This document shows, piece by piece, positions 55,945-64,000 of a stretch of 64,000 nt of DNA; position 1 is the first letter of the stretch; each line of letters begins with the position of its first letter. This DNA is from Bradyrhizobium liaoningense (lineage in GTDB: Bacteria; Pseudomonadota; Alphaproteobacteria; Rhizobiales; Xanthobacteraceae), in the NCBI RefSeq assembly GCF_018130825.1, contig NZ_JAFCJS010000004.1:248001-312000 (forward strand), written 5' to 3'. The notes under the pieces were generated by a model. The model saw only the letters and a program-made list of their open reading frames with translations. It made no database searches and was not told the origin of the DNA. The position numbers and the translations under genes were made by a program.

Positions 55945-56637
55945 ATGGCTCTACTGCTTGCGAGACGGCTGGCTGCGCTCTGCATTTTTGTGAGCGCTCT
56001 AACAGGCTGTGGCAGCCTGAGCGAAACAATCAGATACCGACTAACGGTTAATGTAGACGTTGATGGCAGGCTCGTCGTTGGTTCTGGCGTCATCCAAGTC
56101 AAGCAGTCTGACATGAGACCCATCTTTGGGTCTATGGGCGGCGCTGGAAATGAGATCAGCGGCGAAGCTGTGATGGTTGACCTCGGCTCTCGCGGCACTG
56201 TCTTCGCGCTTCTGCGAGGACCGAAGACTGGATTTGGAGATCTAGGTGGCCCTGCTTGGATGCTGTTTCATGTTTTTGCCGACCTGCTCAAGGGCGAGAT
56301 CGATCCTCTTCCAAAAGTGCGGCTGTTGATAGAGCGACGCCCTTATCGCGTGTTGCAGCTCGATGACATTCCAATGTTGGTTCACTTCAGCGACCCCAAT
56401 GATCCGAAGTCGGTGGTGCAGGTTGATCCAGCAAATCTCCAAGCAACGTTTGGAGCCGAAGTCGTGCTCCGCGATGTGACCATCGAGGTGACAGAAGACC
56501 CAATTAGTCGCGCGGTCGAAACAAAGCTGCCGTGGCTGAAGACCATTCAGGGTCAGCTCGATGGCAGTCATCTCTACACTGGTGGATCGTTCGCGAATGA
56601 GCTGAATGCATACGACTTCTATCGAGGAAGCAAATAG
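55945..56637 (+). CDS. Lipoprotein of unknown function, atypical composition
   Basis: A 230-residue protein with a lipobox, ALTGCG, after a basic N-terminus, so it is probably a lipoprotein. The mature part has beta-rich segments (RYRLTVNVDVDGRLVVGSGV). No known domain was recognised. Its codons use far more A and T at third positions than the neighbours do. The ATG at 55945 is set by the signal region; a start at 55876 is possible. Confidence 0.7.
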   Translation: MALLLARRLAALCIFVSALTGCGSLSETIRYRLTVNVDVDGRLVVGSGVIQVKQSDMRPIFGSMGGAGNEISGEAVMVDLGSRGTVFALLRGPKTGFGDLGGPAWMLFHVFADLLKGEIDPLPKVRLLIERRPYRVLQLDDIPMLVHFSDPNDPKSVVQVDPANLQATFGAEVVLRDVTIEVTEDPISRAVETKLPWLKTIQGQLDGSHLYTGGSFANELNAYDFYRGSK

Positions 56638-56799
56638 AGACTGAACAGGCGAATTTGACGCGAGCGGAGTCCGCTTCGGGTCACAAGCCGCCGATCATTC
56701 TTGCAGTGGCAGACTTCCGCTTTGCTCTGGTAAGCTGACGATGATGCGCACTCCCCAATCGGAGTTCTTGCGAACCACAACGGCCCGGAAGGACAACCA

Positions 56800-57531
56800 A
56801 TGAGCATCAAAGCCGTCGTCTTCGACGCCTACGGAACGCTCTACGACATCCAGTCTGTCGCTGACGTCACCGAGGATGCGTTTCCGGGCTATGGCGAGAT
56901 CATCACGCAGGTCTGGCGCATCAAGCAGCTCGAATACACCTGGCTGCGCTCGCTGATGCAGCGCTACCAGGATTTTGCCGTTGTCACGCGCGACTCGCTC
57001 GCCTATACGCTGCGCATGCTCGGCCTCGCCCATGACGGCGAGGCCTTCGAGCGCGTGATCGACAAGTATCTGCATCTCGATCTCTATCCGGATGCAACAA
57101 GCGCGCTTGCAGCCTTGAGGCCGCGAAAGCTCGCCATCCTCTCCAACGGCAGTCCGGACATGCTGAACGCGCTGGTGCGCAACTCTGGGCTCGACCGCCT
57201 GCTCGATGCCACCATCAGCGTCGATGCGAACAAGATCTTCAAGCCGAGCCCGCAGGCCTATCAGCTGATCGGCGAGGTACTCGGCACCGCGCCGGACGAG
57301 GTTCTGTTCGTCTCCTCCAACCCCTGGGACGTCGCCGGCGCGAAGTCCTTCGGCCTCGACGTCGCCTGGATCGAACGGGTGACGCCGGAAGCGATGGCGC
57401 TGGCTTGCGTCGAGAACGAACTCGTGGCACCGCTGACGATGTTCAAGGCGATCCGCACCCAGATGGACGAGCTTGGCTTTGCGCCGGACCACCGTGTCCG
57501 CTCGCTCTCCGAGCTGCCAAATATCATCTAG
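56800..57531 (+). CDS. Haloacid dehalogenase type II (HAD superfamily)
   Basis: A 243-residue HAD enzyme. Motif I is VFDAYGTLYD with the nucleophile Asp, motif II LSNGSPDML, then KIFKPSPQAY with the motif III Lys, and motif IV VSSNPWDVAGAKSFGL. This fits L-2-haloacid dehalogenases, which hydrolyse 2-halo acids such as chloroacetate. GGAAGGACAACCA precedes the ATG. Confidence 0.9.
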   Translation: MSIKAVVFDAYGTLYDIQSVADVTEDAFPGYGEIITQVWRIKQLEYTWLRSLMQRYQDFAVVTRDSLAYTLRMLGLAHDGEAFERVIDKYLHLDLYPDATSALAALRPRKLAILSNGSPDMLNALVRNSGLDRLLDATISVDANKIFKPSPQAYQLIGEVLGTAPDEVLFVSSNPWDVAGAKSFGLDVAWIERVTPEAMALACVENELVAPLTMFKAIRTQMDELGFAPDHRVRSLSELPNII

Positions 57532-57569
57532 GGATCACCCAGGTATCGCCGCCCGCCCGTGAGACTGGA

Positions 57570-58037
57570 ATGAGCCTGCAATCCGTTCGTGCCTTCTTCG
57601 CCGAGAACGCCCCCGACATCTCCGTCATGGAATCCCCGATCAGCTCCGCGACCGTGGCGCTGGCGGCCGAGGCCTATGGCGTCGAGCCCGGGCGGATCGC
57701 CAAGACACTGTCCTTGCGGATCGGCGAGCGCGTCATCCTGATCGTCGCCGCGGGCACCTCGCGCATGGACAACAAGAAGGTGAAGGCGCAGTTCGGCGGC
57801 AAGCCGAAGATGCTGGGACTGGAAGAGGTCGCCGAGATCACCGGCCACGAGGTCGGCGGCGTCTGTCCGTTCGGACTGAAGGCGCCGCTGCCGGTCTATT
57901 GCGACGTCTCGCTGAAGGCGTTCGACGTGGTGGTGCCGGCTGCGGGCTCGACCCACAGCGCCGTGCGCATCACGCCCGACCGTATGGCCGAGCTGACCGC
58001 GGCCGAATGGGTCGATGTCTGCGAGCACAGGCCGTAA
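57570..58037 (+). CDS. YbaK/EbsC-family aminoacyl-tRNA deacylase
   Basis: A 155-residue YbaK-domain protein. VILIVAAGTSRMDNKKVKAQ contains the Lys used in the active site, and GHEVGGVCPFGL and STHSAVRITPDRM complete the family pattern. These proteins hydrolyse mischarged tRNAs such as Cys-tRNA(Pro). It follows the HAD gene by 38 bases and may be in the same transcript, with no functional link evident. Confidence 0.9.
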   Translation: MSLQSVRAFFAENAPDISVMESPISSATVALAAEAYGVEPGRIAKTLSLRIGERVILIVAAGTSRMDNKKVKAQFGGKPKMLGLEEVAEITGHEVGGVCPFGLKAPLPVYCDVSLKAFDVVVPAAGSTHSAVRITPDRMAELTAAEWVDVCEHRP

Positions 58038-58142
58038 GGCGGCTACGGCGCGTCGTCACCGACCGCGGCGCGCAGATCGAGCGCATTTGATGCCTGCCAT
58101 GGCCCCGACTGCCTGATGCATTTGCCGGTCAGGGAGGCTACC

Positions 58143-58985
58143 ATGGGGGCCATGACCGACGACAAGGTGAAGCGACGACTGACCACCGTCCTGTGCGCTG
58201 ACGTGCACGGCTATTCTCGCCTCATGGAAGCAGACGAGACCGGAACGCTGGAGACGCTCCGCCGCTACCGCACTGCCATTGCGGGGTTGGTGGAACGTCA
58301 CGACGGCCGCATCGTCAATACCTGGGGCGATGCCGTCATCGCCGAGTTCGCCAGCGTCGTCGAGGCCGTGCAATGTGCGGTCGAGATTCAGCAGGAAATT
58401 TCCAACCAGGATTCGGACCCACCTCACGCGCCCCCGATGCGGTTTCGCATCGGCATCAACCTCGGAGACGTGATGGTGGACGGTTCCGACATCTATGGCG
58501 ACGGGGTCAATATCGCGTCACGACTGCAAGAACTCGCCGACCCCGGCGGCGTCGTGATCTCGAGCTCCGTCTACGATCAGGTGCACAACAAATTATCCGT
58601 TGGCTTCGACTGTCTCGGCCAGCGGCCAATGAAGAACGTTGCGCCCATGACCAGTTATCGGGTGACCATGAGCGGCCGGACCGGCCAGGGACGGAGCGTC
58701 GCAGTCGACGAAAGCCCAACTCGCCGGGAGGAAGCCGGTCACCTCCAGGTTGGCGACAGGCGCGAGCCATCCTCGTGGATGCATGCCGTCTTGGATGGGC
58801 TGGCAAGGCTGCCCCGCCCGGTTGCAGCGGCCCTCACAGTGTCGGCCTTTCTGATTCTGATCAATGTCTTCACCGGCATGCACAAGATCTGGTTCCATTG
58901 GCCAGTCGCAGCACTGCTCTTCGCAGTTGTCCTGCGGACAGCGCTCCGACATCGACCTCAGTCGGACAGCAAGGGGGAGCGCTGA
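58143..58985 (+). CDS. Class III adenylate/guanylate cyclase with C-terminal membrane segment
   Basis: A 280-residue protein. The catalytic domain is at the N-terminus: metal Asp D20 in LCADVHGYSRLM, D63 in NTWGDAVIAEF, and the N/R pair in GDGVNIASRLQ. The usual catalytic set thus looks complete. After a linker, one or two hydrophobic segments lie at the C-terminus (ALTVSAFLILINVF, WPVAALLFAVVLRTAL). GGGAGGCTACC precedes the ATG; an ATG 9 bases on is possible. It makes cAMP or cGMP. Confidence 0.85.
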   Translation: MGAMTDDKVKRRLTTVLCADVHGYSRLMEADETGTLETLRRYRTAIAGLVERHDGRIVNTWGDAVIAEFASVVEAVQCAVEIQQEISNQDSDPPHAPPMRFRIGINLGDVMVDGSDIYGDGVNIASRLQELADPGGVVISSSVYDQVHNKLSVGFDCLGQRPMKNVAPMTSYRVTMSGRTGQGRSVAVDESPTRREEAGHLQVGDRREPSSWMHAVLDGLARLPRPVAAALTVSAFLILINVFTGMHKIWFHWPVAALLFAVVLRTALRHRPQSDSKGER

Positions 58986-59020
58986 ACGAAGCGGTGACCG
59001 CATCGTCGCGCCTGCTGCTG

Positions 59021-59042
59021 CGCGCTTTTCCGGATCATGCTT
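59021..59042. repeat. Half palindrome CGCGCTTTTCCGGATCATGC
   Basis: Matches the right arm of the elements at 37946 and 43765 without the left arm; a degraded copy between convergent gene ends. Confidence 0.6.
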
Positions 59043-59374
59043 CAGTCGTCGTCATAAGGCCGCGGCGGAGGCGGCGGAGCATTGTAGCGCGGGGGCGGCA
59101 CAACGCGATTGCGCGGCACCTGCTGCGGCTGCATCTGGTTGTTGGACTGGAACACGGCGCGACAGCCGCTTGAGAGCAGCGGCGTGTTCTGCTGCAAGCA
59201 GGCCGTGATGCGGCTCACGTCCGGAATCTGGTCGCTGCACAGGCGCCATACATCCGGTGTGCAGGCCATCTGCTGTTCCATTGTTCCGCGATATTCCTGG
59301 GCGGAGGCAGCGCTCTGCGCGAAGATGCCGCCGATCGTGAGCGCCACACCCAGCGCAATCCGCTTTGCTCGCAT
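59042..59374 (-). CDS. Exported Cys-rich repeat-like protein
   Basis: A 110-residue protein with a signal peptide (IALGVALTIGGIFAQSAASA). A short Cys-patterned domain follows (ACTPDVWRLCSDQIPDVSRI, then ACLQQNTPLLSSGC) that resembles the GLG1-type Cys-rich repeat. The tail is Pro- and Asp-rich. Function unknown. AAGGATCTGGAC precedes the ATG. Confidence 0.75.
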   Translation of the reverse strand: MRAKRIALGVALTIGGIFAQSAASAQEYRGTMEQQMACTPDVWRLCSDQIPDVSRITACLQQNTPLLSSGCRAVFQSNNQMQPQQVPRNRVVPPPRYNAPPPPPRPYDDD

Positions 59375-59469
59375 GTCCAGATCCTTCTCGATTCCCTCGA
59401 ATTCTCATCAATCAATGAGGCGCGAGCCGGTTCTGAACCAACAACAAAATGTGAAGGCGGAGCTGGAAC

Positions 59470-60456
59470 CTACTCCACCTTGCCGATCTTCTTCACCGCC
59501 GCAATCAGCCGCGCGCTGTCAGCCGCGACGAATTCGGAGAAGGCCGGCGCGTCCTGATAGGCGACGAGACTGCCTGATGTCTCGAAGGCCTTGAGCACGT
59601 CGGGGCTCGTCATCACCTGCGCCATCGCCTCGCGCAGGCGCGCCGCGATCGGCGCGGGAAGAGAGCTCTGCGCAAAGAGGCCGGCCCAGATGTACATCTC
59701 GACGTCCTTGTAGCCGAGCTCCTGGAAGGTCGGCACGTCAGGGAAGCTCGCGATGCGCTGCGCGCCGCAATTGCCGAGCACACGCAGCTTGCCGTCCTCG
59801 ACCTGCGGCTTCAGCGTCCCTGGAGCTGCGGCGATCGCCTGCACGGTGCCGCTGAGCAACGCGGTGAGCGCGGGGCCGGCGCCGCGAAACGGCACGTGCA
59901 TGAGCTTGATGCCGGCGCTGTTCGCAAACATCTCCATCGCGACGTGGAGCGTGCCATAGGGACCCGACGAGCCGTAGGTGATCTGGCCCGGCCGCTTCCT
60001 CGCATCCTCGACGAAATCCTGCGCGGTCTTCCATGGTGCCGAGGCCGGCACCGCGAGCAGCGTGGGATCGGCCAGCACGCGCGCGATCGGCATGAACTGC
60101 GAGACCTCGTAGGCGACGGGACGGTCGAACAGCCGGTCGGCCTCGGGGAGCACCGCGAGCGAAGACAACGTCATCAGCAGCGTGTAGCCGTCGGGCTCGG
60201 CGCGCGCCGCTGCGGCATTGCCGACCGACCCACCGCCGCCGCCGGCACGGTTGTCGACGATGACGGGCTTGCCGAGGACCCGCTCCAGCGCCATCGCCAC
60301 CGGGCGCGCCGCGAGATCGGCCTGGCCTCCGGCCGGGAACGGCACAATCATGGTGATGTTGCGCGCCGGATAGGCCTGCGCGAAGGCCCTGTCCGGCCAG
60401 GCAGCCCGCAACAACGGCAATGCCGCAGCGGCGCGCAAGAGATCGCGTCGATCCAT
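59470..60456 (-). CDS. Bug-family tripartite tricarboxylate transporter binding protein
   Basis: A 328-residue periplasmic protein. It has an N-terminal signal with a possible Tat-like MDRRDLLR and a hydrophobic core. The mature protein has IVPFPAGGQADLAARPVA, VIVDNRAGGGGGSVG and ITYGSSGPYGTLHVA, which are typical of the Bug/TctC superfamily. It binds a small carboxylate for a tripartite transporter, but no TctA/TctB genes are adjacent. GGGGGAGGCTCCACC precedes the ATG. Confidence 0.9.
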   Translation of the reverse strand: MDRRDLLRAAAALPLLRAAWPDRAFAQAYPARNITMIVPFPAGGQADLAARPVAMALERVLGKPVIVDNRAGGGGGSVGNAAAARAEPDGYTLLMTLSSLAVLPEADRLFDRPVAYEVSQFMPIARVLADPTLLAVPASAPWKTAQDFVEDARKRPGQITYGSSGPYGTLHVAMEMFANSAGIKLMHVPFRGAGPALTALLSGTVQAIAAAPGTLKPQVEDGKLRVLGNCGAQRIASFPDVPTFQELGYKDVEMYIWAGLFAQSSLPAPIAARLREAMAQVMTSPDVLKAFETSGSLVAYQDAPAFSEFVAADSARLIAAVKKIGKVE

Positions 60457-60606
60457 GGTGGAGCCTCCCCCTGATTTTCTTTGTTTCTCCGGCCAGCCTA
60501 GCTTGGCCGCCGGCAAGAACAAGTCGTTTAACCAAGCCTTAACCATGTCCGGCCAGGTGCGGAACGCATCCCCGGACCCGCGGGTTGCCCTTCCCGGGAG
60601 GGAGTG

Positions 60607-60864
60607 ATGCACAATCTTCGGACTATCGACGTCGCCCTGGACGAGATGCTGGTCAATCTCGCCGCGATCGTGTTGCGGCTTTCGGAGCCGGACGTGACGC
60701 GAACACCGGAAGCGCGGCGGGCCCTGGCGAAATCCGTCCATCAATACGCGGTTTGCGCGGCCCATTCGACCGACCCGCGCGTCCACGAGTTGAAGACGCG
60801 GCTGGAGGGAACGCTGAAGCCGAGCCTGCGCATCGTCGCGATCAACGGTGCCAGAGTGCAGTAG
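60607..60864 (+). CDS. Small hypothetical protein
   Basis: An 85-residue protein, MHNLRTIDVALDEMLVNLAA, helical throughout, ending SLRIVAINGARVQ. No family recognised. CGGGAGGGAG immediately precedes the start, which could be the ATG at 60607 or the GTG just before it. It is divergent from the Bug-protein gene. Confidence 0.65.
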   Translation: MHNLRTIDVALDEMLVNLAAIVLRLSEPDVTRTPEARRALAKSVHQYAVCAAHSTDPRVHELKTRLEGTLKPSLRIVAINGARVQ

Positions 60865-60893
60865 TCGAGCTCGTCTCCGCGAACGCAGATGCG

Positions 60894-61004
60894 GTGGGCA
60901 CGCTTCGCTTTGCCCACCCTACGATAGTCTTTGCGAACGTGGCCAAATACAACGCAAGATCTCGTAGGGTGGGCAAAGGCGCGCTCTTCGCGCGCCGTGC
61001 CCAC
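60894..61004. repeat. REP pair, left flank of RAYT gene
   Basis: GTGGGCACGCTTCGCTTTGC...CCACCCTACGATAG followed by CTCGTAGGGTGGGCAAAGGC...GTGCCCACC. The two hairpins point toward each other with about 37 bases between, an arrangement repeated on the right side of the gene. Confidence 0.85.
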
Positions 61005-61006
61005 CA

Positions 61007-61528
61007 TCATTCGCCGAAATGCCCCGCGATGTCCCGCATATCCCCTCCCCAATCCAACGGAAGGGCCCCCTGCTCCACATAACGATGGAAGCTGCTGAGA
61101 GACCAATCGCGCACCCGGGTGACGAGCCCATGCTTCACGGGATTGAAATGTATGTAGTCAACGTGCCGCTCCAAATCCGCGTCATCGCGAATGGCGTGCT
61201 CCCAGTAGCGGCGCTGCCAGATGCCCTTCTCGCGCTTCTTCAATTTGCTCATTGAAGGCGGCCCAGCCTCCAAGCCACGCGAAAATCCGCCCTTGATCAC
61301 ATTCCAACGCGATGAGAAGTCGATGTCGCCCTCCGGCAACGTCCAAATCGCGTGGAGGTGATCTGGTAAGATACAAATCGCGACCGTCTCGAATGGCTGG
61401 CGCTCAAAGACGGCTCGGTAGATTCGTCTCAGGCGATCAGCTTGATCGACGAGCAGCGTGCTCGACCGATCAGCGAGCACAACGGTGAAGAAGAACATCC
61501 TGCCCTGTGCGCGCCGATATCGAGACAC
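61007..61528 (-). CDS. REP-associated tyrosine transposase (RAYT, Y1 HUH)
   Basis: A 173-residue single-domain HUH transposase of the IS200/IS605-related RAYT group. The HUH pair is H57 and H59 in ILPDHLHAIW. The catalytic tyrosine is probably Y125 in VDYIHFNPVKHG. WQRRYWEHAIRDDADLE is also typical. RAYTs bind and process REP hairpins; here REP pairs flank it on both sides. The start is GTG, with AGGGGATACCAA upstream. It appears intact. It is the likely source of the window's GTAGGGTGGGCAAAG palindromes (inference). Confidence 0.9.
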   Translation of the reverse strand: MSRYRRAQGRMFFFTVVLADRSSTLLVDQADRLRRIYRAVFERQPFETVAICILPDHLHAIWTLPEGDIDFSSRWNVIKGGFSRGLEAGPPSMSKLKKREKGIWQRRYWEHAIRDDADLERHVDYIHFNPVKHGLVTRVRDWSLSSFHRYVEQGALPLDWGGDMRDIAGHFGE

Positions 61529-61550
61529 TTGGTATCCCCTCAGGCGAAGA

Positions 61551-61652
61551 CGTGGGCACGCTTCGCTTTGCCCACCCTACGATAGCTGCGTTTAGGATAG
61601 ACTAGCGAGGTCTCGTAGGGTGGGCAAAGGCGCTCTTGCGCCGTGCTCACCA
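61551..61652. repeat. REP pair, right flank of RAYT gene
   Basis: Starts with the same GTGGGCACGCTTCGCTTTGC and CCACCCTACGATAG as the left flank, then a 26-base spacer and CTCGTAGGGTGGGCAAAGGC. The last hairpin carries one change (GTGCTCACC). Confidence 0.85.
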
Positions 61653-61659
61653 AACATAG

Positions 61660-62595
61660 TCACGACATCTTCAAACCCTTCTTCGGCCGCCGCTTGCAGG
61701 TGCCCGGCAGCTTTGCCGCGAGGAAATCGCCGAGCGCTTCGACGCGCGCGGGGCGCGGGCCGCCAGGTGGCGTCACCAGGTGCACGGCGCCTTCGGCCTG
61801 CTTCCAGTCCTTCAGGATCACTTCGACGGCGCCGGAGGAGATCGCTTCGCCGACGATGAATTCGGGCAGCTCGGCGATGCCGAGGCCGGCGATCAATGAC
61901 GGCATCACGGCTTCGCCGTTGTTGACGCGGAGCGGGCCGCCCGGACGCACGCTCGCCTGCTCGCCGGCCGAATTGGTGTAGTGCCAGATGTTGGGCGTCG
62001 ACATGTAGGCGTAGCTGAAGCATCTGTGCTCGGCCAGATGCATCGGATGCGTCGGGCGGCCGTGACGCTTGAGATAGGACGGCGCGGCCACCGTGAAGCG
62101 CGGCATGGTGAACAGCCGGCGCGCGATCAGCGAGGAGTCCGGCAGCCGCGCGATCCGCACCGCCATGTCGAACCCCTCGCCGATCAGATCCACGGTCGCA
62201 TCGCTCAGATGCAGATCGACCGAGACTTCCGGATAGGCCTCGAAGAACTCCGGCAGCAGCGGCGCCACGGCCTTGATGCCGAATGTCATGGGCACGGCGA
62301 GCCGCACCAGGCCGCGCGGCGCCACCGACTGCGCCAGCGCCTCGTTCTCGGCCGCCTCGCCGTCGGCGAGCAGGCGCGTCGCGCGGTCGGCAAGCTTGTG
62401 GCCGGCATCGGTCAGCGCGAGGCGGCGCGAGGTGCGGTTGAACAGGCGGGCGCCGAGCCGCTCCTCCAGCCGGGTCACTGCCTTCGAGACCGTCGCCTTG
62501 GACATCGTCAGCTCGCTCGCGGCCCCCGCAAACGACCGTAATTCCACGACTTTTGCGAAGATCGCGAGCGCCTCGAAATCGGGGAGTTTTGCCAT
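61660..62595 (-). CDS. LysR-family transcriptional regulator
   Basis: A 311-residue LysR regulator. The N-terminal winged HTH (residues 4-65) has FAKVVELRSFAGAASEL and SKATVSKAVTRLEERLGARL. An effector-binding domain follows (GLVRLAVPMTFGI...). The C-terminus has extra basic residues (KRRPKKGLK). It is divergent from the SDR gene and probably controls it and the pirin. The ATG at 62595 is set by the usual HTH spacing. Confidence 0.92.
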   Translation of the reverse strand: MAKLPDFEALAIFAKVVELRSFAGAASELTMSKATVSKAVTRLEERLGARLFNRTSRRLALTDAGHKLADRATRLLADGEAAENEALAQSVAPRGLVRLAVPMTFGIKAVAPLLPEFFEAYPEVSVDLHLSDATVDLIGEGFDMAVRIARLPDSSLIARRLFTMPRFTVAAPSYLKRHGRPTHPMHLAEHRCFSYAYMSTPNIWHYTNSAGEQASVRPGGPLRVNNGEAVMPSLIAGLGIAELPEFIVGEAISSGAVEVILKDWKQAEGAVHLVTPPGGPRPARVEALGDFLAAKLPGTCKRRPKKGLKMS

Positions 62596-62623
62596 GGGAG
62601 CCGATCCAATCGGGGTATTTAAG

Positions 62624-62638
62624 GAAACAATGCGTTTC
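62624..62638. promoter_or_regulatory. Candidate LysR operator
   Basis: GAAAC-N5-GTTTC is an inverted repeat in the LysR/SDR divergent region, about 28 bases before the lysR start and 77 before the SDR start. The placement fits autoregulation; binding is not shown. Confidence 0.4.
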
Positions 62639-62714
62639 AACAGTTTCTATTTCTATACCACAGGCGGAGGCTTATCCAAGGGTCAATCGCAAACCCACGG
62701 AATGGAGAAATCCA

Positions 62715-63467
62715 ATGACCAAGAAGCTTTCAGGCAAGGTTGCCCTCGTCACCGGCGGCTCGCGCGGCATCGGCGCGGCCTCCGCCCGCGCACTCGCCGA
62801 TCAAGGCGCTGATGTCGCGATCAGCTATGTCGCCTCGCCCGACAAGGCGGAGGCCGTCGTCGCCGAGCTGAAGGCGAAGGGCGTCAAGGCGCGCGCGTTT
62901 AGGGCTGACCAGGCTTCGGCAAAGGATGTGACGCAGCTCGTCAACGATGTCGCCAGGGAATTCGGCCATCTCGACATCCTCGTCAACAATGCCGGCGTCG
63001 CCGCCGGCGGCGCGACCGACGATGCCAATGCAGATACAGACGCGCTGGCGCGCCAGGACCAGGTCAACGTGCATGGCGTGATCGCGGCGATCCGCGCGGC
63101 CTCGCAGTTGATGGGTGAAGGCGGCCGCATCGTTACCGTGGGCTCGATGCTCGCAGACCGCGCCTCGTTCCCGGGCCTTGCCGACTACGTCGCCACCAAG
63201 GCGGCCGTCGTCGGCTACACCAAGGGTGCGGCGCGCGACCTCGGACCGCGCGGCATCACGGTCAACGTGGTGCAGCCCGGCTCGATCAACACCGACATGA
63301 ACCCGGACGACGACCGCGACTTCGCGGAAGCCCAGCGCAAGCAGCACGCGCTGCAGCGCTTCGGCCGCCCAGAGGAAGTCGCCGCAGGCGTGGTCTTCCT
63401 CGCAAGCCCGGAAGCCTCCTTCGTCACCGGCACGGTGCTCAATGTCGACGGCGGGTTCGGCGCCTGA
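62715..63467 (+). CDS. SDR-family NAD(P)-dependent oxidoreductase
   Basis: A 250-residue classical SDR. The Rossmann loop is TGGSRGIG (residues 13-20). NNAG is at 91-94. The active site is S144, Y158 and K162 (SM...DYVATKAAV), and the C-terminal segment is VTGTVLNVDGGFG. It reduces or oxidises an alcohol/ketone; the substrate is unknown. GGAGAAATCC precedes the ATG. The pirin gene starts 37 bases after its stop. Confidence 0.92.
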   Translation: MTKKLSGKVALVTGGSRGIGAASARALADQGADVAISYVASPDKAEAVVAELKAKGVKARAFRADQASAKDVTQLVNDVAREFGHLDILVNNAGVAAGGATDDANADTDALARQDQVNVHGVIAAIRAASQLMGEGGRIVTVGSMLADRASFPGLADYVATKAAVVGYTKGAARDLGPRGITVNVVQPGSINTDMNPDDDRDFAEAQRKQHALQRFGRPEEVAAGVVFLASPEASFVTGTVLNVDGGFGA

Positions 63468-63504
63468 ACAAGGCGCCACTCGTCCAACCCAGGGAATCAC
63501 GAAG

Positions 63505-64000
63505 ATGATCGAACTCAGACCTTTCAATAAACTCGGCGGCGCCGACCACGGCTGGCTCAAGGCCAAGCACCATTTCTCCTTCGCAAGCCATTATGACCCG
63601 AACAACATGGGTCATGGCGCCTTGCGGGTGTGGAACGACGACGAGATCGCGCCGAACACCGGCTTTCCCGCCCATCCCCACGCCAACATGGAGATCATCA
63701 CCTATGTGCGCGAGGGCGCGATCACCCACCAGGACAGCCTCGGCAATGAGGGGCGGACTGAAGCGGGCGACGTGCAGGTGATGAGCGCCGGCAGCGGCAT
63801 CCGCCACTCCGAGTACAATCTCGAGCCGACCCAGACGCGGATCTTCCAGATCTGGATCGAGCCGACCACGCGCGGGGGCCAGCCGACGTGGGGCTCAAAG
63901 CCTTTCCCGAGGGCCGACCGCTCCGGCAAGCTCGTCACCATCGCGAGCGGCATCGAAGGCGACACCGACGCACTGCCGATCCGCGCCGACGCGCGGGTGC
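63505..64000 (+). CDS. Pirin-family protein, cut by the window end
   Basis: The first 165 residues of a pirin, a bicupin iron protein; the rest lies outside the window. FPAHPHANMEIITYVREGAI has the metal-binding His pair and Glu, and SAGSGIRHSEYN supplies the third His. Some pirins have quercetinase activity, others act in regulation. It is downstream of the SDR and probably cotranscribed under the LysR regulator. Confidence 0.92.
   Translation, partial: MIELRPFNKLGGADHGWLKAKHHFSFASHYDPNNMGHGALRVWNDDEIAPNTGFPAHPHANMEIITYVREGAITHQDSLGNEGRTEAGDVQVMSAGSGIRHSEYNLEPTQTRIFQIWIEPTTRGGQPTWGSKPFPRADRSGKLVTIASGIEGDTDALPIRADARV

Overview
The window is a 64-kb stretch of GC-rich chromosome from an alphaproteobacterium, most likely Bradyrhizobium or a close relative (Nitrobacteraceae). 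The grounds are the codon use, the lipid A operon with DUF374 and DUF4170 genes, the hisZ-hisG pair, a CIRCE-controlled groESL, a TorF-type porin, several small families typical of this group (DUF2093, DUF6101, DUF2076), and many intergenic palindromes. This is an inference from gene content; no 16S rRNA gene is present. No rRNA, tRNA, CRISPR array, prophage or replication origin was seen. It reads as core chromosome with one REP-associated transposase and one small patch of lower GC.

Layout. 1-2.8 kb: end of a cytochrome c gene, a VOC protein, a Tat-exported gluconate dehydrogenase gamma-like subunit and a GMC flavoprotein, together a periplasmic dehydrogenase module. 3-8.7 kb: ribbon-helix-helix protein, mutL, rsmD, a pseudouridine synthase with a very long charged disordered N-terminus, tadA. 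8.7-17 kb: an alpha/beta hydrolase, purD, a small regulator/membrane/hydrolase operon, xseA, a dienelactone-hydrolase-like protein lacking its nucleophile, DUF2093. 18.5-24 kb: a tightly overlapping six-gene minus-strand operon (pmbA/tldD family, inositol-phosphatase family, DUF4170, DUF374 acyltransferase, waaA, lpxK) for lipid A-Kdo assembly. 24-32.7 kb: DUF6101, ubiA with a coupled secreted protein, rsmE, hisZ-hisG, a membrane glycosyltransferase coupled to a ChbG/HpnK deacetylase, DUF2076. 32.8-39.8 kb: L,D-transpeptidase, CheZ, lipoprotein, groES-groEL with promoter and CIRCE, two exported proteins. 39.8-51.3 kb: L-lactate permease, a BacA/SbmA-type ABC transporter, a TorF porin, a histone H1-like protein, glycolate oxidase genes glcD/glcE/glcF (glcD split off by an opposite-strand monooxygenase gene), cytochrome c. 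51.4-60.9 kb: hydrolase, small exported proteins, TPR protein, zinc-free L36, amidohydrolase, a lower-GC lipoprotein, HAD dehalogenase, YbaK deacylase, class III adenylate cyclase, Bug-type binding protein. 61-64 kb: a REP-associated tyrosine transposase flanked by palindrome pairs, a LysR regulator divergent from an SDR, and a pirin cut by the window end.

The most unusual feature at larger scale is the density and variety of palindromic intergenic repeats. At least eight sequence types occur. One type (core GTAGGGTGGGCAAAG) flanks the RAYT transposase on both sides as near-identical pairs and recurs at several other sites. A separate 24-nt element with one mismatch occurs at 9656 and 54300 with no obvious function.
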